DNA of 64,000 bases from Chenopodium formosanum (GCA_024500155.1 CM044862.1:43782001-43846000), one strand, 5' to 3'. Positions 44,110-57,626 are shown, numbered from the stretch's first letter. Notes: generated from the sequence alone by a model not told the origin. Program-made: numbers and translations.

Positions 44110-47018
44110 CTGACCGGGGAACGGTCGGATGATCTCCGTCCCCAGCCTGCTGGTGAGCACATTGACATTCCTCTAGACAACAGCCGTCCAGAACGGACTG
44201 TTAAGGTGGGGACGGTTGCATTTGCAAAGCTGGGTGAAAGCCTTCACCAGCTACTCAAGGAATTCAAAGACATCTTTGCCTTTGAAGTGGAGGAGATGCC
44301 AGGCATCAGCCCGGATCTCGCTGTCCACAAACTCGCTGTGGATCCTAAAAAGAAGCCCATCCGGCAAAAGAAAAGAAACCACGGCGAAGAAAGAAGTCAG
44401 GCGGCAGCTGCCGAAGTAAAAAAGCTGTTAGATGCCAAGTTCATTCGGCCGTGTAACTTCCCTGAGTGGGTAGCTAACGTTGTGTTAGTAAAAAAGCCGA
44501 ATGGAACTTGGAGGATGTGTGTCGATTACACAGACCTCAACAAGGCATGTCCAAAGGATAGCTATCCACTGCCTAAGATCGACAGTCTGGTCGACTCAAC
44601 AGCCGGACATGCCCTGATGAGTTTCATGGACGCCTATTCAGGTTTCCATCAGATCCCCCTGTGGAAAAAAGATCAAGAAAAGACGGCATTCGTCACCGAT
44701 CAGGGGTTGTTCTGTTATACGGTGATGCCGTTTGGTTTGAAGAATGCGCCTGCTACCTTCCAACGAATGATTAATACGGTCTTCATTAATCAAATCGGAA
44801 GGAACGTAGAGGCGTACATTGATGATATGATAGTCAAATCCAAACAGCAGGCGGATCACCTTGCTGATCTCCGAGAAACACTCGCCACACTCAGGCGGCA
44901 CAAGGTCATGCTTAACCCAAAAAAGTGTGTCTTTGGTGTTGAGTCTGGGAAGTTTCTCGGATTTTTGATTGACCAAAGAGGAATAGAGGCCAACCCTGAG
45001 AAAATACAGGCGGTAATCGACATGCAGTCGCCCCGTACTGTGAAGGAAGTGCAAAAACTAACAGGTTGTCTGGCGGCCCTGGGGAGATTCCTCAGCCGTT
45101 CAGGCGACAAGTGTCTCTACTTTTTCCAGGCAATCAAAAAGAAGACAAACTTTGAATGGGGGGATGATGCAGAGGCGGCCTTTCAAAGGCTAAAAACTCA
45201 TCTGCACTCTTTGCCGAGGCTTGTCAGCCCTTTGCCTAAAGAGAAGCTCTTCATGTACTTAGCCGTCTCTGATCATGCCCTCAGTGCTGTCCTCTTAGCT
45301 GAAAGAGACGGCATCCAGCTCCCGGTGTATTTCATAAGCCATGTTTTGAGAAATGCGGAGCTTCGGTACCCCTTGGTTGAGAAATTCGGCCTTGCCCTTA
45401 CATGGCCATCAAGAAGCTTAAACCTTACTTCTTGGCGCATGCGGTAGAGGTCTATACTGACCAACCGATCAAACGGCCACTCACAACCTTGGAGTCTTCT
45501 GGACGAATGCTCAAATGGGCAATTGAAATACAAGGATTAGAAATCACTCATGAATCAAGGAAGGCAATAAAAGGACAAGCATTCGCTGACTTTATTGTCG
45601 AAATGACAAGGCCGATTGTTTTGGACAATACGGACCAGGTCTGGAAAGTGTATGTAGATGGGAGCTCCACTGTGAACGGATGTGGTGCGGGGATTATCTG
45701 TCAGTCTCCTGAAGGAGATAAGTACGAATACGCACTACGATTCAAGTTTCAGGTCTCTAATAATGAGGCCGAGTATGAGGCCCTGCTGGCCAGCATCCGG
45801 TATTGCAAGACGGCAGGGGCGAAGAAGATATCCGCCTGCTCTGATTCTCAACTGGTCGTACTCCAGGTTAATGGAACGTACGAGGCCACTCATCCGGCCA
45901 TGATAAAATATTTGCAGGCGGTCAAGAGTGAAGTTGGGTCACTTGAAGAATTTCATCTAACTCAGGTGCCCAGGTCTTCAAACAATCAGGCGGATGCCCT
46001 GTCCAAATTAGCATCATCCGCCTCCTGTGAAACGCCTCGGTCAGTCTTCTGGGAGGTCATGGAAAAAATAAGTATATCTGAAAAAGACCCCATTGGAATT
46101 CTTGACCGAAGCTCAACTTGGATGGACAGCATCCGGACCTATCTTGCAGACGGCACGCTCCCTGACTCACTACGGGAGAGCTCTTCAGGGCTGGCTTTTT
46201 GAAACCCCTGTTGAAGTGTGTTACCCCTGAAAAGGGGAGGGAAGTTCTCGAAGAGTTGCATTCGGGATTCTGCGCCTCCCATATAGGCGGCAGATACCTC
46301 GCGGCCAAGGCCAGGCGGCTTTACTTCTGGCCAACTCTGGAGTCGGATGCCATGGAAATGGTGAAAAAATGTGACAAGTGCCAAAAATTTGGCAAGCTCA
46401 TCCATCGTCCGGCTACAGACCTGACGGCCATCCACAGCCCAATACCCTTTGCCAAATGGGGCATGGACATTCTGGGGCCATATACAACTGCACCAGGCGG
46501 CAAGCGCTATATATTGGTGGCTGTGGATTACTTTACCAAGTGGGTAGAGGCTGAGGCAGTCAAAAACATCAAGAATAAAGACGTCATTTCCTTTGTTTGG
46601 AGGAACATAATCACTCGTTTCGGGGTGCCCATGTCTATGGTTTTTGACAATGGTCCTCAATTTGAGACGCCTCAACTCAAGACTTGGCTGGGAGACCAGG
46701 GGGTCTCAAGCTTCTTCGCATCAGTCGGCCGGCCGCAAGCAAACGGCCAGGTCGAAGCCATCAACAAGTTAATCTCAGACGGGATTAAAAAGAAGATTGA
46801 GCGGGCTGGTGGCCTTTGGGCGGATGAATTACCACACGTCCTTTGGTCCATCAGAACGACTGCTAAAGGGGCAACGGGAGAAACCCCATTCCTAATGGTG
46901 TATGGTGCAGAAGCTGTTCTGCCCATTGAGCACTATGAGCCGACCCTTCGAATCATGTTGTATGATGAAGAGGCAAATTGGGAGGCCATGTGCCTAGCAT
47001 TGGACTCACTTCCAGAGC
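44104..47018 (+). pseudogene. Element E pol, first part: RT to integrase core
   Basis: RT has MPFGLKNAPATFQRM near 44722 and YIDDMIV near 44815. A 1-bp loss near 45400 shifts the frame. The second RNase H begins near 45646 (VYVDGSS). A 49-bp deletion with GGAG at both edges (about 46178) shifts it again. The integrase zinc domain is at about 46260-46390, with MDILGPY near 46462, FDNGPQF near 46644 and PQANGQVEA near 46735. It is cut at 47018 by B'; the C-terminus is at 52061. Confidence 0.92.
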
Positions 47019-47775
47019 TGATGTGAATTATTGATCCGAAAATCAACAAAACACAAGGGATATTTTAAGTCTAATTCTATACAGGAAATCCACCAAGAAT
47101 TAAACAAAAACTAAGGTTAATCAATTAAGAATCCACCTAATTAATCAATCCAAACGAATGTTTTAACTAAAACAAGCAAAACAACAATTGATCGCAATCA
47201 ACCAAAAACTCAAGTATGCAACTTAATAAATAAATCTGAATATTAATCTCTATGTATATCTATTCATGTGTTTACAGCCCTATTTATAAGACTTAGTTTA
47301 CCTAGGAAGATTAGGACAAGTCCCTAATTCAATCCTAATTAAACTAGAATTCTAACTTGCTTGAAGAGCAAGCACCTTGGAGCACAAGCATACACCAAAC
47401 TCCATGGAGAACAAGCACACGCCTAAACTGATTTATTTTGCTAACTAACTGATTTTTAAAGCAACTAAATAAATAAATAAAAATTAAAGAACTAAATAAA
47501 GATTAAAGATCCTAATGCTTGAACCAAGAAAAACCCTTTCAAGTGAAAGGTAAAAACTTGTAAGCAAAATCTAAGTAAAGAAAATTCATGAAAATTCAAG
47601 AAAGTTCAAGAAAGTATACTAGACTCCAAGAAAAACCACTAAGCAAACCGTGGCTTTGCTTTGATATCCAAGAAAGTGTCCATGTAATGCTTGGCTTGAA
47701 TCAATGTTTAGGGATAAACTATCTTGATGCATGATAAGCAAATCTTCGAAGTTCTCCATGCTTAGACTTGCATCA
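47019..47775 (-). repeat. Element B' 3' LTR (left copy)
   Basis: It runs from TGATGTGAATT to GCATCA and lies next to the purine tract at 47776-47790 on the minus strand. It contains the C-terminal codons of the polyprotein. Confidence 0.93.
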
Positions 47776-50700
47776 TCCTCCTCTTCTTCGAAAGAATTTG
47801 TCCTCAAATCTCGAAGTTCCTCATTAGGAATATACTTAGCCAAATCGTCAACATTGAATGTAGCACTAACTCCATATTCTCCTGGAAGTTCTAACTTATA
47901 TGCATTGTCATTGATCTTCTCAATAATCTTGAAAGGACCTTCACTTCTAGGCATCAACTTATTCTTGCGTTTTCCTGGAAATCTTTCCTTTCTCAAATGT
48001 AACCATACCAAGTCTCCAACATTGTAACCTTGTTGCGTTCTATGCTTGTTTGCTCTAGATTTGTAAATGTCATTTACTTTCTCTATTCTTGTTCGAACTT
48101 GAGCATGTAATTTCAGCATACTCTTCAACTTAGACTCGGCATCTTTGTGAATTAACTCACCCTTAGGCAATGGAACAAGATCAATTGGAAGTTTCGGATT
48201 GACTCCATAGACTACCTCAAAAGGACTATGTTTGGTAGCATATGTAGGTGATCTATTATAAGCAAACTCCGCATGAGCTAACTTGATGTCCCAATCCTTT
48301 TGTGTCTTACTCACTAACCCACGCAAAAGCGCACCAAGAGTACGATTAGTAACCTCGGTTTGTCCATCAGTTTGTGGATGGTACGATGTACTAAAGAGCA
48401 ATTTAGTTCCCACAAGCTTCCATAGAGACTTCCAAAAGAAACTCATGAACTTTGTATCTCGATCACTCACATTAGTAGGAATAGGCCAAGTTTTAATAGC
48501 CTCTACTTTCGAATGATCAACTGAAACTCCATCCTTTGATACAACATAACAAAGAAAAGTAACACTAGGCACTAAGAAGTAGCATTTTTCAAGCTTAGCA
48601 TAGAGTTTCTTCTCTCTTAACACTTCAAACACACTTGTTAGATGATTTAAATGATCATGCAAATTTTTAGAGTATATCAGAATATCATCTAAATAAACAA
48701 CAACAAACTTGCCAAGGAAAGGTTTAAGTACCTCATGCATCAACCTCATGAAAGTGCTAGGTGCATTAGTAAGTCCAAACGGCATCACCAACCATTCATA
48801 CAACCCTAACTTAGTCTTGAATGTTGTTTTCCACTCATCTCCTTCTCTCATTCGAATTTGATGATAACCACTCATAAGATCAATCTTAGAAAACAACTTT
48901 GAACCATGTAGTTCATCAAGTAGATCATCTAACCTTGGAATAGGAAATCGGTATTTGATAGTGATGTTATTCACACTCCTACTATCAATACACATGCGCC
49001 AACTCCCATCTTTCTTTGGGACAAGTAAAGTAGGCACGGCACAAGGGCTCATACTTTCCCTCACGTATCCTCTAGTCATAAGCTCTTCAATTTGCCTTTG
49101 CATCTCCTTTGTTTCTTCCGGATTACTTCTATAGGCTGCTTTATTAGGTAATGGTGCTCCCGGAATCAAGTCAATTTGATGCTTTATCCCACGAATAGGA
49201 GGTAGTCCCGGAGGTAATTCCTTAGGAAAGACATCCTTGAATTCTTCTAAAACAGATTCCAATTCATACGGCCTCTTTGCTTGTTTATTTTGATCAAATC
49301 GAATCTCATTAGAAACAAGTATATATACCACATTGTTGTTGCAAATCTCTTTTTCTAATTCCCTCTCACTAATCAAATAAGAATTCTTCGAATTAGAGGT
49401 AACATTAGAAGACTTGTTGCTTATCAAAGGTTTTAAAGCAACCGGTCTCTCTTTTTCTCCTTTTCTCACAACATACACATTAGTCCTTCCATCAAACTTC
49501 ACAAATCTATCATATTGCCAAGGACGGCCTAATAGTATATGACAAGCATCCATAGGACAAACATCACACAAAACTTTATCATGAAATTTACCAATTGAAA
49601 AGGAGATTAAGGCTTGTTTAGTTACCTTAACATCACTCGAATTATTAAGCCAATGAAGCTTATAAGGGCTTGGATGTTCAGTAGTTGGCCACTTCAATTT
49701 GTCTACCAAAGTAGTAGATACCACATTAGTGCAACTCCCCGTGTCTATGATCATATCACACAACCTATCTTCTACCTTGCACCTTGTAATAAAGATTTTC
49801 TCCCTTTGATTGTTTTCCATAGGTACGGTTTTAGAGTGTAGTGCCCTTCTTAGAACCAAACTTTGACCATGAGTCTCGGGATCAATTTCGTCAATATGCC
49901 CCTCCTCTTCTTCAAAGTTTTCCTCTTCGTTCTTTTATTCATAGTCACTACCTTGCTCACACTTAGCTTGTTCTTGTTCCCACTCTTGAGCAGTCATTAC
50001 TCTTTTTGATGGACAATTAGTTGCAATGTGACCAACACTACCACACTTGAAGCACTTCCTATCTTCAACAAGCTTTTTAGGAGCTTCAAACTTTGATTTA
50101 GTCTCCTTGTAGTTTGAACTAGAACCACTTTTCTCCAAGCTGTTCTTCTCAAAAGGCTTAGTGAAACCTTTTACAAAGGGCTTAGTGTACGTCCCTTTCT
50201 TCCCCTTTATCTGTTATTCAAATTTCAAAGCTACCTTGCAAACATCCTCAAAGGACCAATATTGTTGCAATTCAACTTTTTCAGCAATATTATCATTCAA
50301 CCCCGAAATAAATCTAGCAATCTTATGCTCAACAATCTCTTCTAAGCCACATAGCATGCATAACTTTTCAAATTCACCAATATAATTCTCAACAGTCATA
50401 GAATTTTGTTTAAAAAGTTGCATCTTAAGATAAACATCTTGAATATAATCACTAGGTACGAACCTTTTTTTCATGTGCTTCTTGAGTTGTTCCCAAGTTG
50501 AGATTCTTGCACGCCCCTCCTTATGCCTCTTCTTCTTTAGATTATCATACCAAAGACTAGCATAACCGGTCAGTTTTAATTCAGCCAATTTGCATCTTTT
50601 CCTTTCATCATACTCCTTGTAATCAAAAAGTGTCTCGGCCCTTCTAATCCACTCAAAGTATTTTTCAGGTTCATTCATACTCCCATTGAATTCGGGAAGA

Positions 50701-51023
50701 TCTAATCTAAGGTTCCTATCATCATCCTTTGGTCGATCTCTCCTCCTAGGCCTTGGTGATTCATCACTTGAGGAATAATTATTTCGTGGCCTCCTTGGGT
50801 TCCTCCTTGGTTGTTCTTCCTCACTTGAACCAGAATTAGGGTTAGAATTCCCTTTCCTTGAAGAATCTCCAGCAAGAGTATCAAGCCTTTTTAATATCTC
50901 ATCCATCCTTGCTGCCAACTCGTCAATTCGCCTATCTCTTCTAAGATTTTGAGCCTGTTCTAAGGTTAATCCCCTTGGAACCTGTGGAACCTCCTCTTCA
51001 CTCATGATTCCTACACAAACCAA
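47619..51023 (-). pseudogene. Element B' Gag-Pol, two stops, same internal deletion as B
   Basis: It has the same length and frame as B's polyprotein. TAA at about 50216 and TAA at about 49936 (Lys and Glu codons in B) interrupt Gag and the stretch after the CCHC knuckle; from 49859 down the frame is open to the end. Protease DTGSCTNVVS, RT YLDDILIYS, the WPIPTNV-SDRDTKF junction and integrase YHPQTDGQTE are all present. RNase H and the integrase front are absent as in B. Both stops are single-base changes, so they arose after or around insertion, while the deletion is ancestral. Confidence 0.9.
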
Positions 51024-51277
51024 GTCAGTTTATGCAAAAATCTTGATTAAAAGATCGAATCTTGAAGGAAAACTAGGCAACACAAAAACCGGACTCTCAA
51101 CCGCAAATCAGTGCACAAACACCAAACGTTTGAGGCTGTGTAGAACGCGTTACTCAACTAAAAATTATGAAATTTTATATGGTGGTAGCTGGACGTTTTT
51201 AGAGTTCAATGCAAAAAAAATCACGTAAAAATTCCCAGCCAATTGTTCCCAGTTTAATTTTTTCCGAAGTTGCGTAA

Positions 51278-51293
51278 CCTGGCTCTGATACCA
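51278..51293 (-). other. Element B' primer-binding site, tRNA-iMet type
   Basis: The minus strand reads TGGTATCAGAGCCAGG, 4 bp inside the 5' LTR, identical to B. Confidence 0.88.
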
Positions 51294-51297
51294 AAGA

Positions 51298-52055
51298 TGA
51301 TGTGAATTATTGATCCGAAAATCAACAAAACACAAGGGATATGTTTAAGTCTAATTCTATACAGGAAATCCACCAAGAATTAAACAAAAACTAAGGTTAA
51401 TCAATTAAGAATCCACCTAATTAATCAATCCAAACGAATGTTTTAACTAAAACAAGCAAAACAGCAATTGATCGCAATCAACCAAAAACTCAAGTATGCA
51501 ACTTAAGAAATAAATCTGAATATTAATCTCTATGTATATCTATTCATGTGTTTACAGCCCTATTTATAAGACTTAGTTTACCTAGGAAGATTAGGACAAG
51601 TCCCTAATTCAATCCTAATTAAACTAGAATTCTAACTTGCTTGAAGAGCAAGCACCTTGGAGCACAAGCATACACCAAACTCCTTGGAGAACAAGCACAC
51701 GCCTAAACTGATTTATTTTGCTAACTAACTGATTTTTAAAGCAACTAAATAAATAAATAAAAATTAAAGAACTAAATAAAGATTAAAGATCCTAATGCTT
51801 GAACCAAGAAAAACCCTTTCAAGTGAAAGGTAAAAACTTGTAAGCAAAATCTAAGTAAAGAAAATTCATGAAAATTCAAGAAAGTTCAAGAAAGTATACT
51901 AGACTCCAAGAAAAACCACTAAGCAAACCGTGGCTTTGCTTTGATATCCAAGAAAGTGTCCATGCAATGCTTGGCTTGAATCAATGTTTAGGGATAAACT
52001 ATCTTGATGCATGATAAGCAAATCTTCGAAGTTCTCCATGCTTAGACTTGCATCA
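51298..52055 (-). repeat. Element B' 5' LTR (right copy)
   Basis: A 758-bp LTR with TGATG/CATCA ends, followed by the AGAGC duplication. Confidence 0.93.
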
Positions 52056-52060
52056 AGAGC

Positions 52061-52344
52061 GCAGGGGCAATGCTGCCTTGCGTCATGAGATATACCGTCT
52101 GAGAATGACTCGGGCTTACAACAAAAGAGTACACAAGCGTCCTCTCAAAGTGGGGGACTTTGTGCTACGAAAAATGGAGGCAGTCGGTAGGGCGAATGAA
52201 CAAGGAAAGCTAACCCCAAATTGGGAAGGCCCCTACCAAATTTATGAGGAGGTAAGAGACGGCACCTACCGCCTGGAAGAACCAGACGGCAGGCAGCTGC
52301 CCAGAACTTGGAATGTAGACAACTTGAAAAAGTACTACTTCTAA
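52061..52344 (+). pseudogene. Element E integrase C-terminus
   Basis: This is the rest of the pol frame cut by B'. It starts at the codons after GAGCG (RRGNAALRHE), carries KVGDFVLRKM and the GPYQIYEEV fold, and ends NVDNLKKYYF at 52344. It is intact in itself, and shows the unbroken form of the segment that is frameshifted in C. Confidence 0.93.
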
Positions 52345-53700
52345 GTACGAATGAAAAAGACCTCAATTTTGTAAATCTCACGTATTGTTAATGAGAATAT
52401 GCCTTCATTTCCCAACTTATCTTTTTATTTAAGTTTTTTAAGTGTCGCCTGCACCAAATACAGACGGCCAATATGTTTGGAAAACGTCTGTTCCAACAGC
52501 AGACGTCCCAATCCCTCTAAAGGAGCCGATTGTTTTAGAACAGTCGTTCTTACGAAATTCATCAAGTTTACACCAACACTTGACGAATCATTAAAGAGGC
52601 CTAAGGCAAGATAAAATCATAATGAGGCCCAAGGCCGGATATTAATAAACAAAAAGAGACCGAATGGTCACAATCTGCTTCAACATGAGTATGACCGTCT
52701 GCTCCAACATGAGTCAGATAACCGGCGACGTCCATTTGGGCGAATTCGTTGAGGAGAAGCATCTCCCATTTGGGTGGCACATTGCTCTACGAATATATCA
52801 AGCGGCCCTATCGAATGCTAAGGCAGCATTCGCAGTCGTTTGTTTTAATCGAAAGTGAAATCTAAAAGACCTGAAATTTCTATCTAGCGCAGTTCAGAAA
52901 TGGTCACTGTTTCATAAGTAGAGGCTAAGCGAGGCATAAAGCCGGATGCGCCTGTTATTGCTCAGGGGCGAAACAGGCGGAATATTTGATTAATATACGA
53001 GTTAAGTTAACAAAACACTTACTGAGGCTATTGGTCGGATGACGCCTGATCCTTGCCTATGGGGCAAGACAGGCGGACAATTATTTTTAAGGAAATTGGT
53101 TAAGTTACAAACTTAGCATTTTATCTCAAAGAGGCCTATGGCCGGAGGCGCTTGTTTTTGCTTATGGGGCAGAACAGGCGGAGGTTTGCCCTTAGCAAAT
53201 TAGTTAAGTTGGAAATTTGAGTTAGTTCGAGCCAATGGCCGAATGAACACTTTATGTTTGCCAATTCTGGATGGACGTCTGCCACGTGGTTTGGGGCAAT
53301 CACCATAGTGATTGATTGACTTAGAAACCATGCATACTCTTCTAAGTATAAAAAATTTCTAAGCCAATCAATCCAATAAACCGAAACCACTCGACATCCG
53401 TCCAAGGGAAAGAACATTCGCATGATATACAGGTTATTATACTTAGCCAAAAACATGCAATGAAATATTCAAAATGCAAAGGACAACTATATGGATAACT
53501 TCAGTCAAATGGCCGAATGATTCAAATTAAAAAGACCAATCGTCACCTGACGATTGGTTAAGATTGTTATCTGGCAAAGCCAGAAAGATTGTCAAATTAC
53601 CCGACCCCTCGGTCGGTAAAGATACAAATACTCGGCACGCAGGCCGGAAAAGAAAAGTACATGGCCATTTGGCCGTAGAACAGCATAAAAGCTTAAGTGA
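52345..53700. other. Element E intergenic block between convergent genes
   Basis: It is collinear with 32896-34247 of C. It contains three hairpins (52948-52980, 53043-53077, 53148-53182), a long double hairpin (53297-53373) and the short shared frame at 52664-52858. No other gene is seen. Confidence 0.8.
53297..53373. other. Double hairpin, element E
   Basis: CAATCAC/GTGATTG is followed by GATTGATTGACTTAGAAA pairing with TTTCTAAGCCAATCAATC, one mismatch. It keeps more of the outer pairs than C. Confidence 0.75.
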
Positions 53701-56700
53701 TCAGGGGAGAGCCTCTTCAGTGGCAGCCGGCTTGTCGTCCTTCGGCTGCTCTTCTTCCTTTTTCTCTGGCTCCTCCGCCTGATCCTCCTCCTCGCCGCCC
53801 GAGGACGACTCCCCAGAAGAGTCGGACCCAGAACTTTCCTCAGCCTCAGCATTCTCAGCCTCTTCAATAAGGCGAGCGTCGAATGCTTTGCTGGCTTCGT
53901 CAAATTTGGATTTCCAAATCTGATAGTCCGAGTCCGGCTGTACATCCGCCCAAGTGTCCCGCATGATGGCTTCATAATCGCTCATCATTTGCTTAACAAG
54001 AGCCTCTCTCTCTTGATCAGCCATGGACTCAAACTTGGACTTCAGCTGATGCTCCTGGTTGCTGAGGCGCTGCTCCAGGCGGCCCACCTTCTGCTTGGCT
54101 CTCTCGGCCTCTTCTTTGGCATCTTGAAGAGGCTCAAGCTTCTCCTTAAGAGTTGTAATCTCTTTCTTAAGGGAAGTGATGCGCAGGCGGGCCGAGTCCA
54201 GGTCCTTCTTCACTTGCATATTGGCTTCCGCCTGCGAATACATCATATCAAGCGTCAGATATTCATTCTGAGCAATATCAAATTGAGCTCGATCCAAGGC
54301 GGACTCGGCCCGAGCTTTGGCGACTGTTACCTCTTTGGATTTCTCCTTGAGGGGTTACCTGAGCCCTTGGACGCGCAACATGGCCTGTAAAAGAACCGAA
54401 TGGTTAAAACCAGGCGGAAAAAGAAATAATGCTAAAAAATTGCTTGAGCTAAGACTCATACCTCGCAGAGGTTCCCCAAGATGCCATCCAAGTCAAGGGT
54501 GCCGACTCCTCTGACAGACGCCTTGTCGTTAGGATCAACCGCCCTCAGCATGGACTTGGCCATCTGGACTACAGTCGGCCTCTGCACAGGAACTGAGAAG
54601 GAGAGAAAGTTAGAAAAAATAACTCAAGTACATCTAAATGAAAGAAAAATAGGGGCGAATGGATTTTACCGTCGTCCTTCTGTTCCTCCTTTCTCCCCAG
54701 GCTCCTCTTCTCTCCTGCTGAGCCGACAGCAGTGGTGGGTTGCTTAAAGCCACCCTTCGATGCTCTCTGGGCATCCGGTTTGCTAATCTCCTTTTCAGCA
54801 TTGAGAGAAGAGGCGTCTGGGCCCTTCTGGGGCTTATGAGCAACGTGCTTCCGGCCGCCCTTGACGGATGCGCTCACATCACCCGCCCTTGTCTTTTGGA
54901 TTTTAGGGTCGGATGGTTTTGAAGGAGATTTGGAAGGCGTACCCTACATCCACACAAGATAAACGCAAGTTAGAAATCATTCGGGCAAATTTAATATTGG
55001 TCAGAAATGAAAGTATAACAATTTTCCACCTTGGAGGTGCCGCCAGTTTTCTGCTCGTCCACTTTGGTGTGAGTGCTGCCCTGTTTAAAACATTCTACCT
55101 ATATCGAGCAGCAGATACAGCCGGCTTCCTTGTGGCCGAGAGCTTTTCCATTGCTTTATCTGAAAAAATGAACAAGTGATTAGCATCATTAAACAAGTAC
55201 TGAAAAGCAGAAGTAAATTGCATATAAAACAAACGGCCGACTACCTCTCGGCATCTCAGAACTTAGCCCACAGGCGGCTAAGAATGTCCCTTCTTCAAAC
55301 CACTTGTACAAAGGGAGATAGCATTGAGGGGTGACCTCCTTGTCCCCCTCATCATTCGTCCACACGGACACGGTAAACAACCCCGCGTCCATGATCTCCT
55401 CCTTTGCCTGCTTAGGAATAGGCGGCAATGCGCTCCTGCCTGCTAGGAGAGGCGGATCCTTATTCCACCTGTTATACTTTTGGTTCAGGCGGCTGTCGAC
55501 AGACTTGACTATATAAAACTTAGTCCTCCAGTCTTTCCACTTGTTCTCTTTGCCAACAGCCATCATGTACTCCTTGCAAGTGGTCAAGGTGTACCAGCCT
55601 TCACCGCCCCTAGCAGGCGCCCTGCTCAGATAGTGCATGTGGGCGAACGCTTTAAAGTTCGCCTTCACCTGCAGCATCTCACAGGCGGCAACGTACCCCA
55701 GAATATTGATCCAGGAGTTGGGTACAAGTTGCTAGATACCCAGTTGGTATCCGTCCAAGAACCTCTCCACGGCCGGATGGAGAGGGAAGCGGAGGCCAGC
55801 CTGGAAGGCCGCTTCATAACAGCCGAATGCTTTGTCTTGATAGCTGGCCAGGCTCGGCCAGGTTATGGTGTCGCCCTTTTTAGGGATCGACAAAGTGTAG
55901 CCATAGCCTAGGACGACCTTGCGCCTAAAATTGGCAAGGCCGGATGCCATGGCACTCCGCCTGCCTGGCGGAACATGCTGATAGTAGGGGGCTCTCTCCA
56001 AAAGCCTGGAAGCACTCGGCTCGGCCCAGCTCTCCCCCCTATCCACTGTCAGGGACTCTCTGGCAGAATCTATGTTTGATCTAGCCTCCTCTGAAGTTAC
56101 GGAGGCCTTCTCTGTAGAAGATGACGAGGTCGACTCGCCATCAGAGCTTTCATCAGAGCTAGGGGACCGCCGACTGGTGCCAGCGGGGTCCTCCCCTAGA
56201 CTCTCTTCTGGCGCCTGTCCAGAAGGCCCGGGTTGATATTCTTCATCCGCCTCCCCCAGGATTCCATCACTAGGAGTTCCACTAGATGTGGGCGAATGGT
56301 AATAGGTGGGGGTTGGAGGAAGATAGGTAGGGCTGTCAGGGTGTTCCGACAGCTCACTTTGAGGCACTCTTATTGAGCCGTCTGAATAAACAGTCGACCC
56401 GTCCGAATGGTAGAAAACTCCATCGGAGCTACACTGCCTTGCTGTTCTTTTGGTCCTGGCCATAGTGTCCTGCACAGACACGGAAACGGTCGGATTCGGA
56501 GAAGTTCGTAAAGCAGGATCTTTGGCCAAGCATTCGGCACTGCTAGTTCTAGATTCAGCCGTCCCCGGTGACCGGGCTGATCACTATCCTACGCCGTGCC
56601 GCATGCAATTGGGGAACCATTTTTTCGAAAACAAAGTAAAAATCAAGAATAAAATGGAAATACAGGTGTTACCTTTAAAAGAAAGGAGAAAGACGCCTGG

Positions 56701-56819
56701 TTGACTAAAGAACAGTCGAACTGGTAGCCGAGTGTCGGATGCTTGAAAAACGCTTAGGGAATTTTGAGATTCTTTAAGTCAAAAAGTCCAAGATTCTCCA
56801 GAGATTCGCCAAGGTGTAA
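53701..56819 (-). pseudogene. Element E antisense gene: six exons, two stops
   Basis: Leader from about 56819 to 56673 (no ATG); intron 1 is 56470-56672. Coding exons: 56469-55245, 55159-55030, 54943-54670, 54581-54462 and 54384-53701. The later introns are 85, 86, 88 and 77 bp, all GT...AG. Start at 56463: MARTKRTARQCSSDG. This copy has CAG where C has the early stop, so the N-terminus reads on through the Ser/Pro-rich region to LRFPLHPAVERFLDG. TAG near 55734 replaces Trp of QLGIWQL, and TAA near 54357 replaces Gln at the start of the last exon. The coiled coil (54297-53900) and acidic tail ending EEALP are open. Confidence 0.82.
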
Positions 56820-56845
56820 ATTCAAGAAGGGGGGTCAAACCTTAC

Positions 56846-56853
56846 TATTTATA
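56846..56853 (-). promoter_or_regulatory. Antisense TATA box, element E
   Basis: Minus-strand CCTATAAATAGTAAGG is at the same spacing from the intron 1 donor and the 3' LTR as in C. Confidence 0.72.
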
Positions 56854-56954
56854 GGGGGTAAAACCCTAATTTTTTCCCTCCAGTAAATTTTCGAATCTGA
56901 TCACTCAGATACTGACACCTGTCATAGGAGTCACGTGCAATGCACGTGGCCCTT

Positions 56955-56966
56955 GTGAGGGGCAAA
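56955..56966 (+). other. Element E polypurine tract
   Basis: GTGAGGGGCAAA directly precedes the 3' LTR, identical to C. Confidence 0.65.
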
Positions 56967-57621
56967 TGATTTGGGTATTTTATACCCGGCCAAGTGGCCT
57001 AATCAGAAAGTGTCACGTGTCCTCCATATAGGTGCCATTTGGACCTATGGAATGATGACATGTGGAGGGAGGACTCTTCTCTGTCCTACGTGGACTGAAG
57101 GTTCAGCAGGGACCATTCAGGTGGCGACACGTGTCACACAAAAAGTGCTTCAAAATCCATTGGGCACAGTGACACGTGTCACTCAGGCATTGGCCCTGGG
57201 ATGGCGGCCTTCCAAGGCCCAAATCCCGAGGCGCCGCAAAACGGCGTGACCTAACTCCTAGGTCACCAGATCCTAGGAAGGCACACTTTTCAAAAGGACC
57301 CTATATATAGGGGCATGATGTCAATTGAAACACAACAACAACCACAAAAAAGAGAGAGAACTTTTGACACGTAATACGAGACAATACGTCACTTACCACA
57401 AAGCTGTCGTTTTTAAAGAACACGCAGCACTCTACCTGAGCTTGGAATCCAAGCAGATAACTTTACTTCCGCACGTTTTATTTCTTAACTTTTACTAACT
57501 TAATCTTCGGAGGCGGACCACCGACCATTCGGCGGTCCGTTTGCTTTGCAGGTACAGGCATCCTCAGTTGAATCCAGTTTCAGTGTTGTAACTCTCCCGA
57601 GGGACAAAAACCCCCGAAACA
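56967..57621 (+). repeat. Element E 3' LTR
   Basis: This 655-bp LTR carries a 13-bp loss relative to the 5' copy just after its TATA box (GATGTCAATTGAAAC). It is followed by AATGT and the continuation of D. Confidence 0.94.
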
Positions 57622-57626
57622 AATGT

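Larger units (their letters stand above)
47019..52055 (-). mobile_element. Element B': second copy of the deleted CRM-like element
   Basis: The ends are TGATG/CATCA, with AGAGC at 47014-47018 and 52056-52060. Internal coordinates are offset from B by exactly 36123 at both ends of the polyprotein frame, and the RT-integrase junction is the same. The LTRs (757 and 758 bp) differ at only about 5 places and carry a segment near 47390-47420 that B's LTRs lack. It is younger than its host E. Confidence 0.93.
40799..57621 (+). mobile_element. Element E: Tat-lineage LTR retrotransposon, sister of C, carrying B'
   Basis: The LTRs (668 and 655 bp) are homologous to those of C. The duplication AATGT is at 40794-40798 and 57622-57626. 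It has the full Tat layout with B' inserted in the last part of integrase. The LTRs differ by about 3% plus a 13-bp loss in the 3' copy, so E is older than C. Without B' it is about 11.8 kb. Confidence 0.95.
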
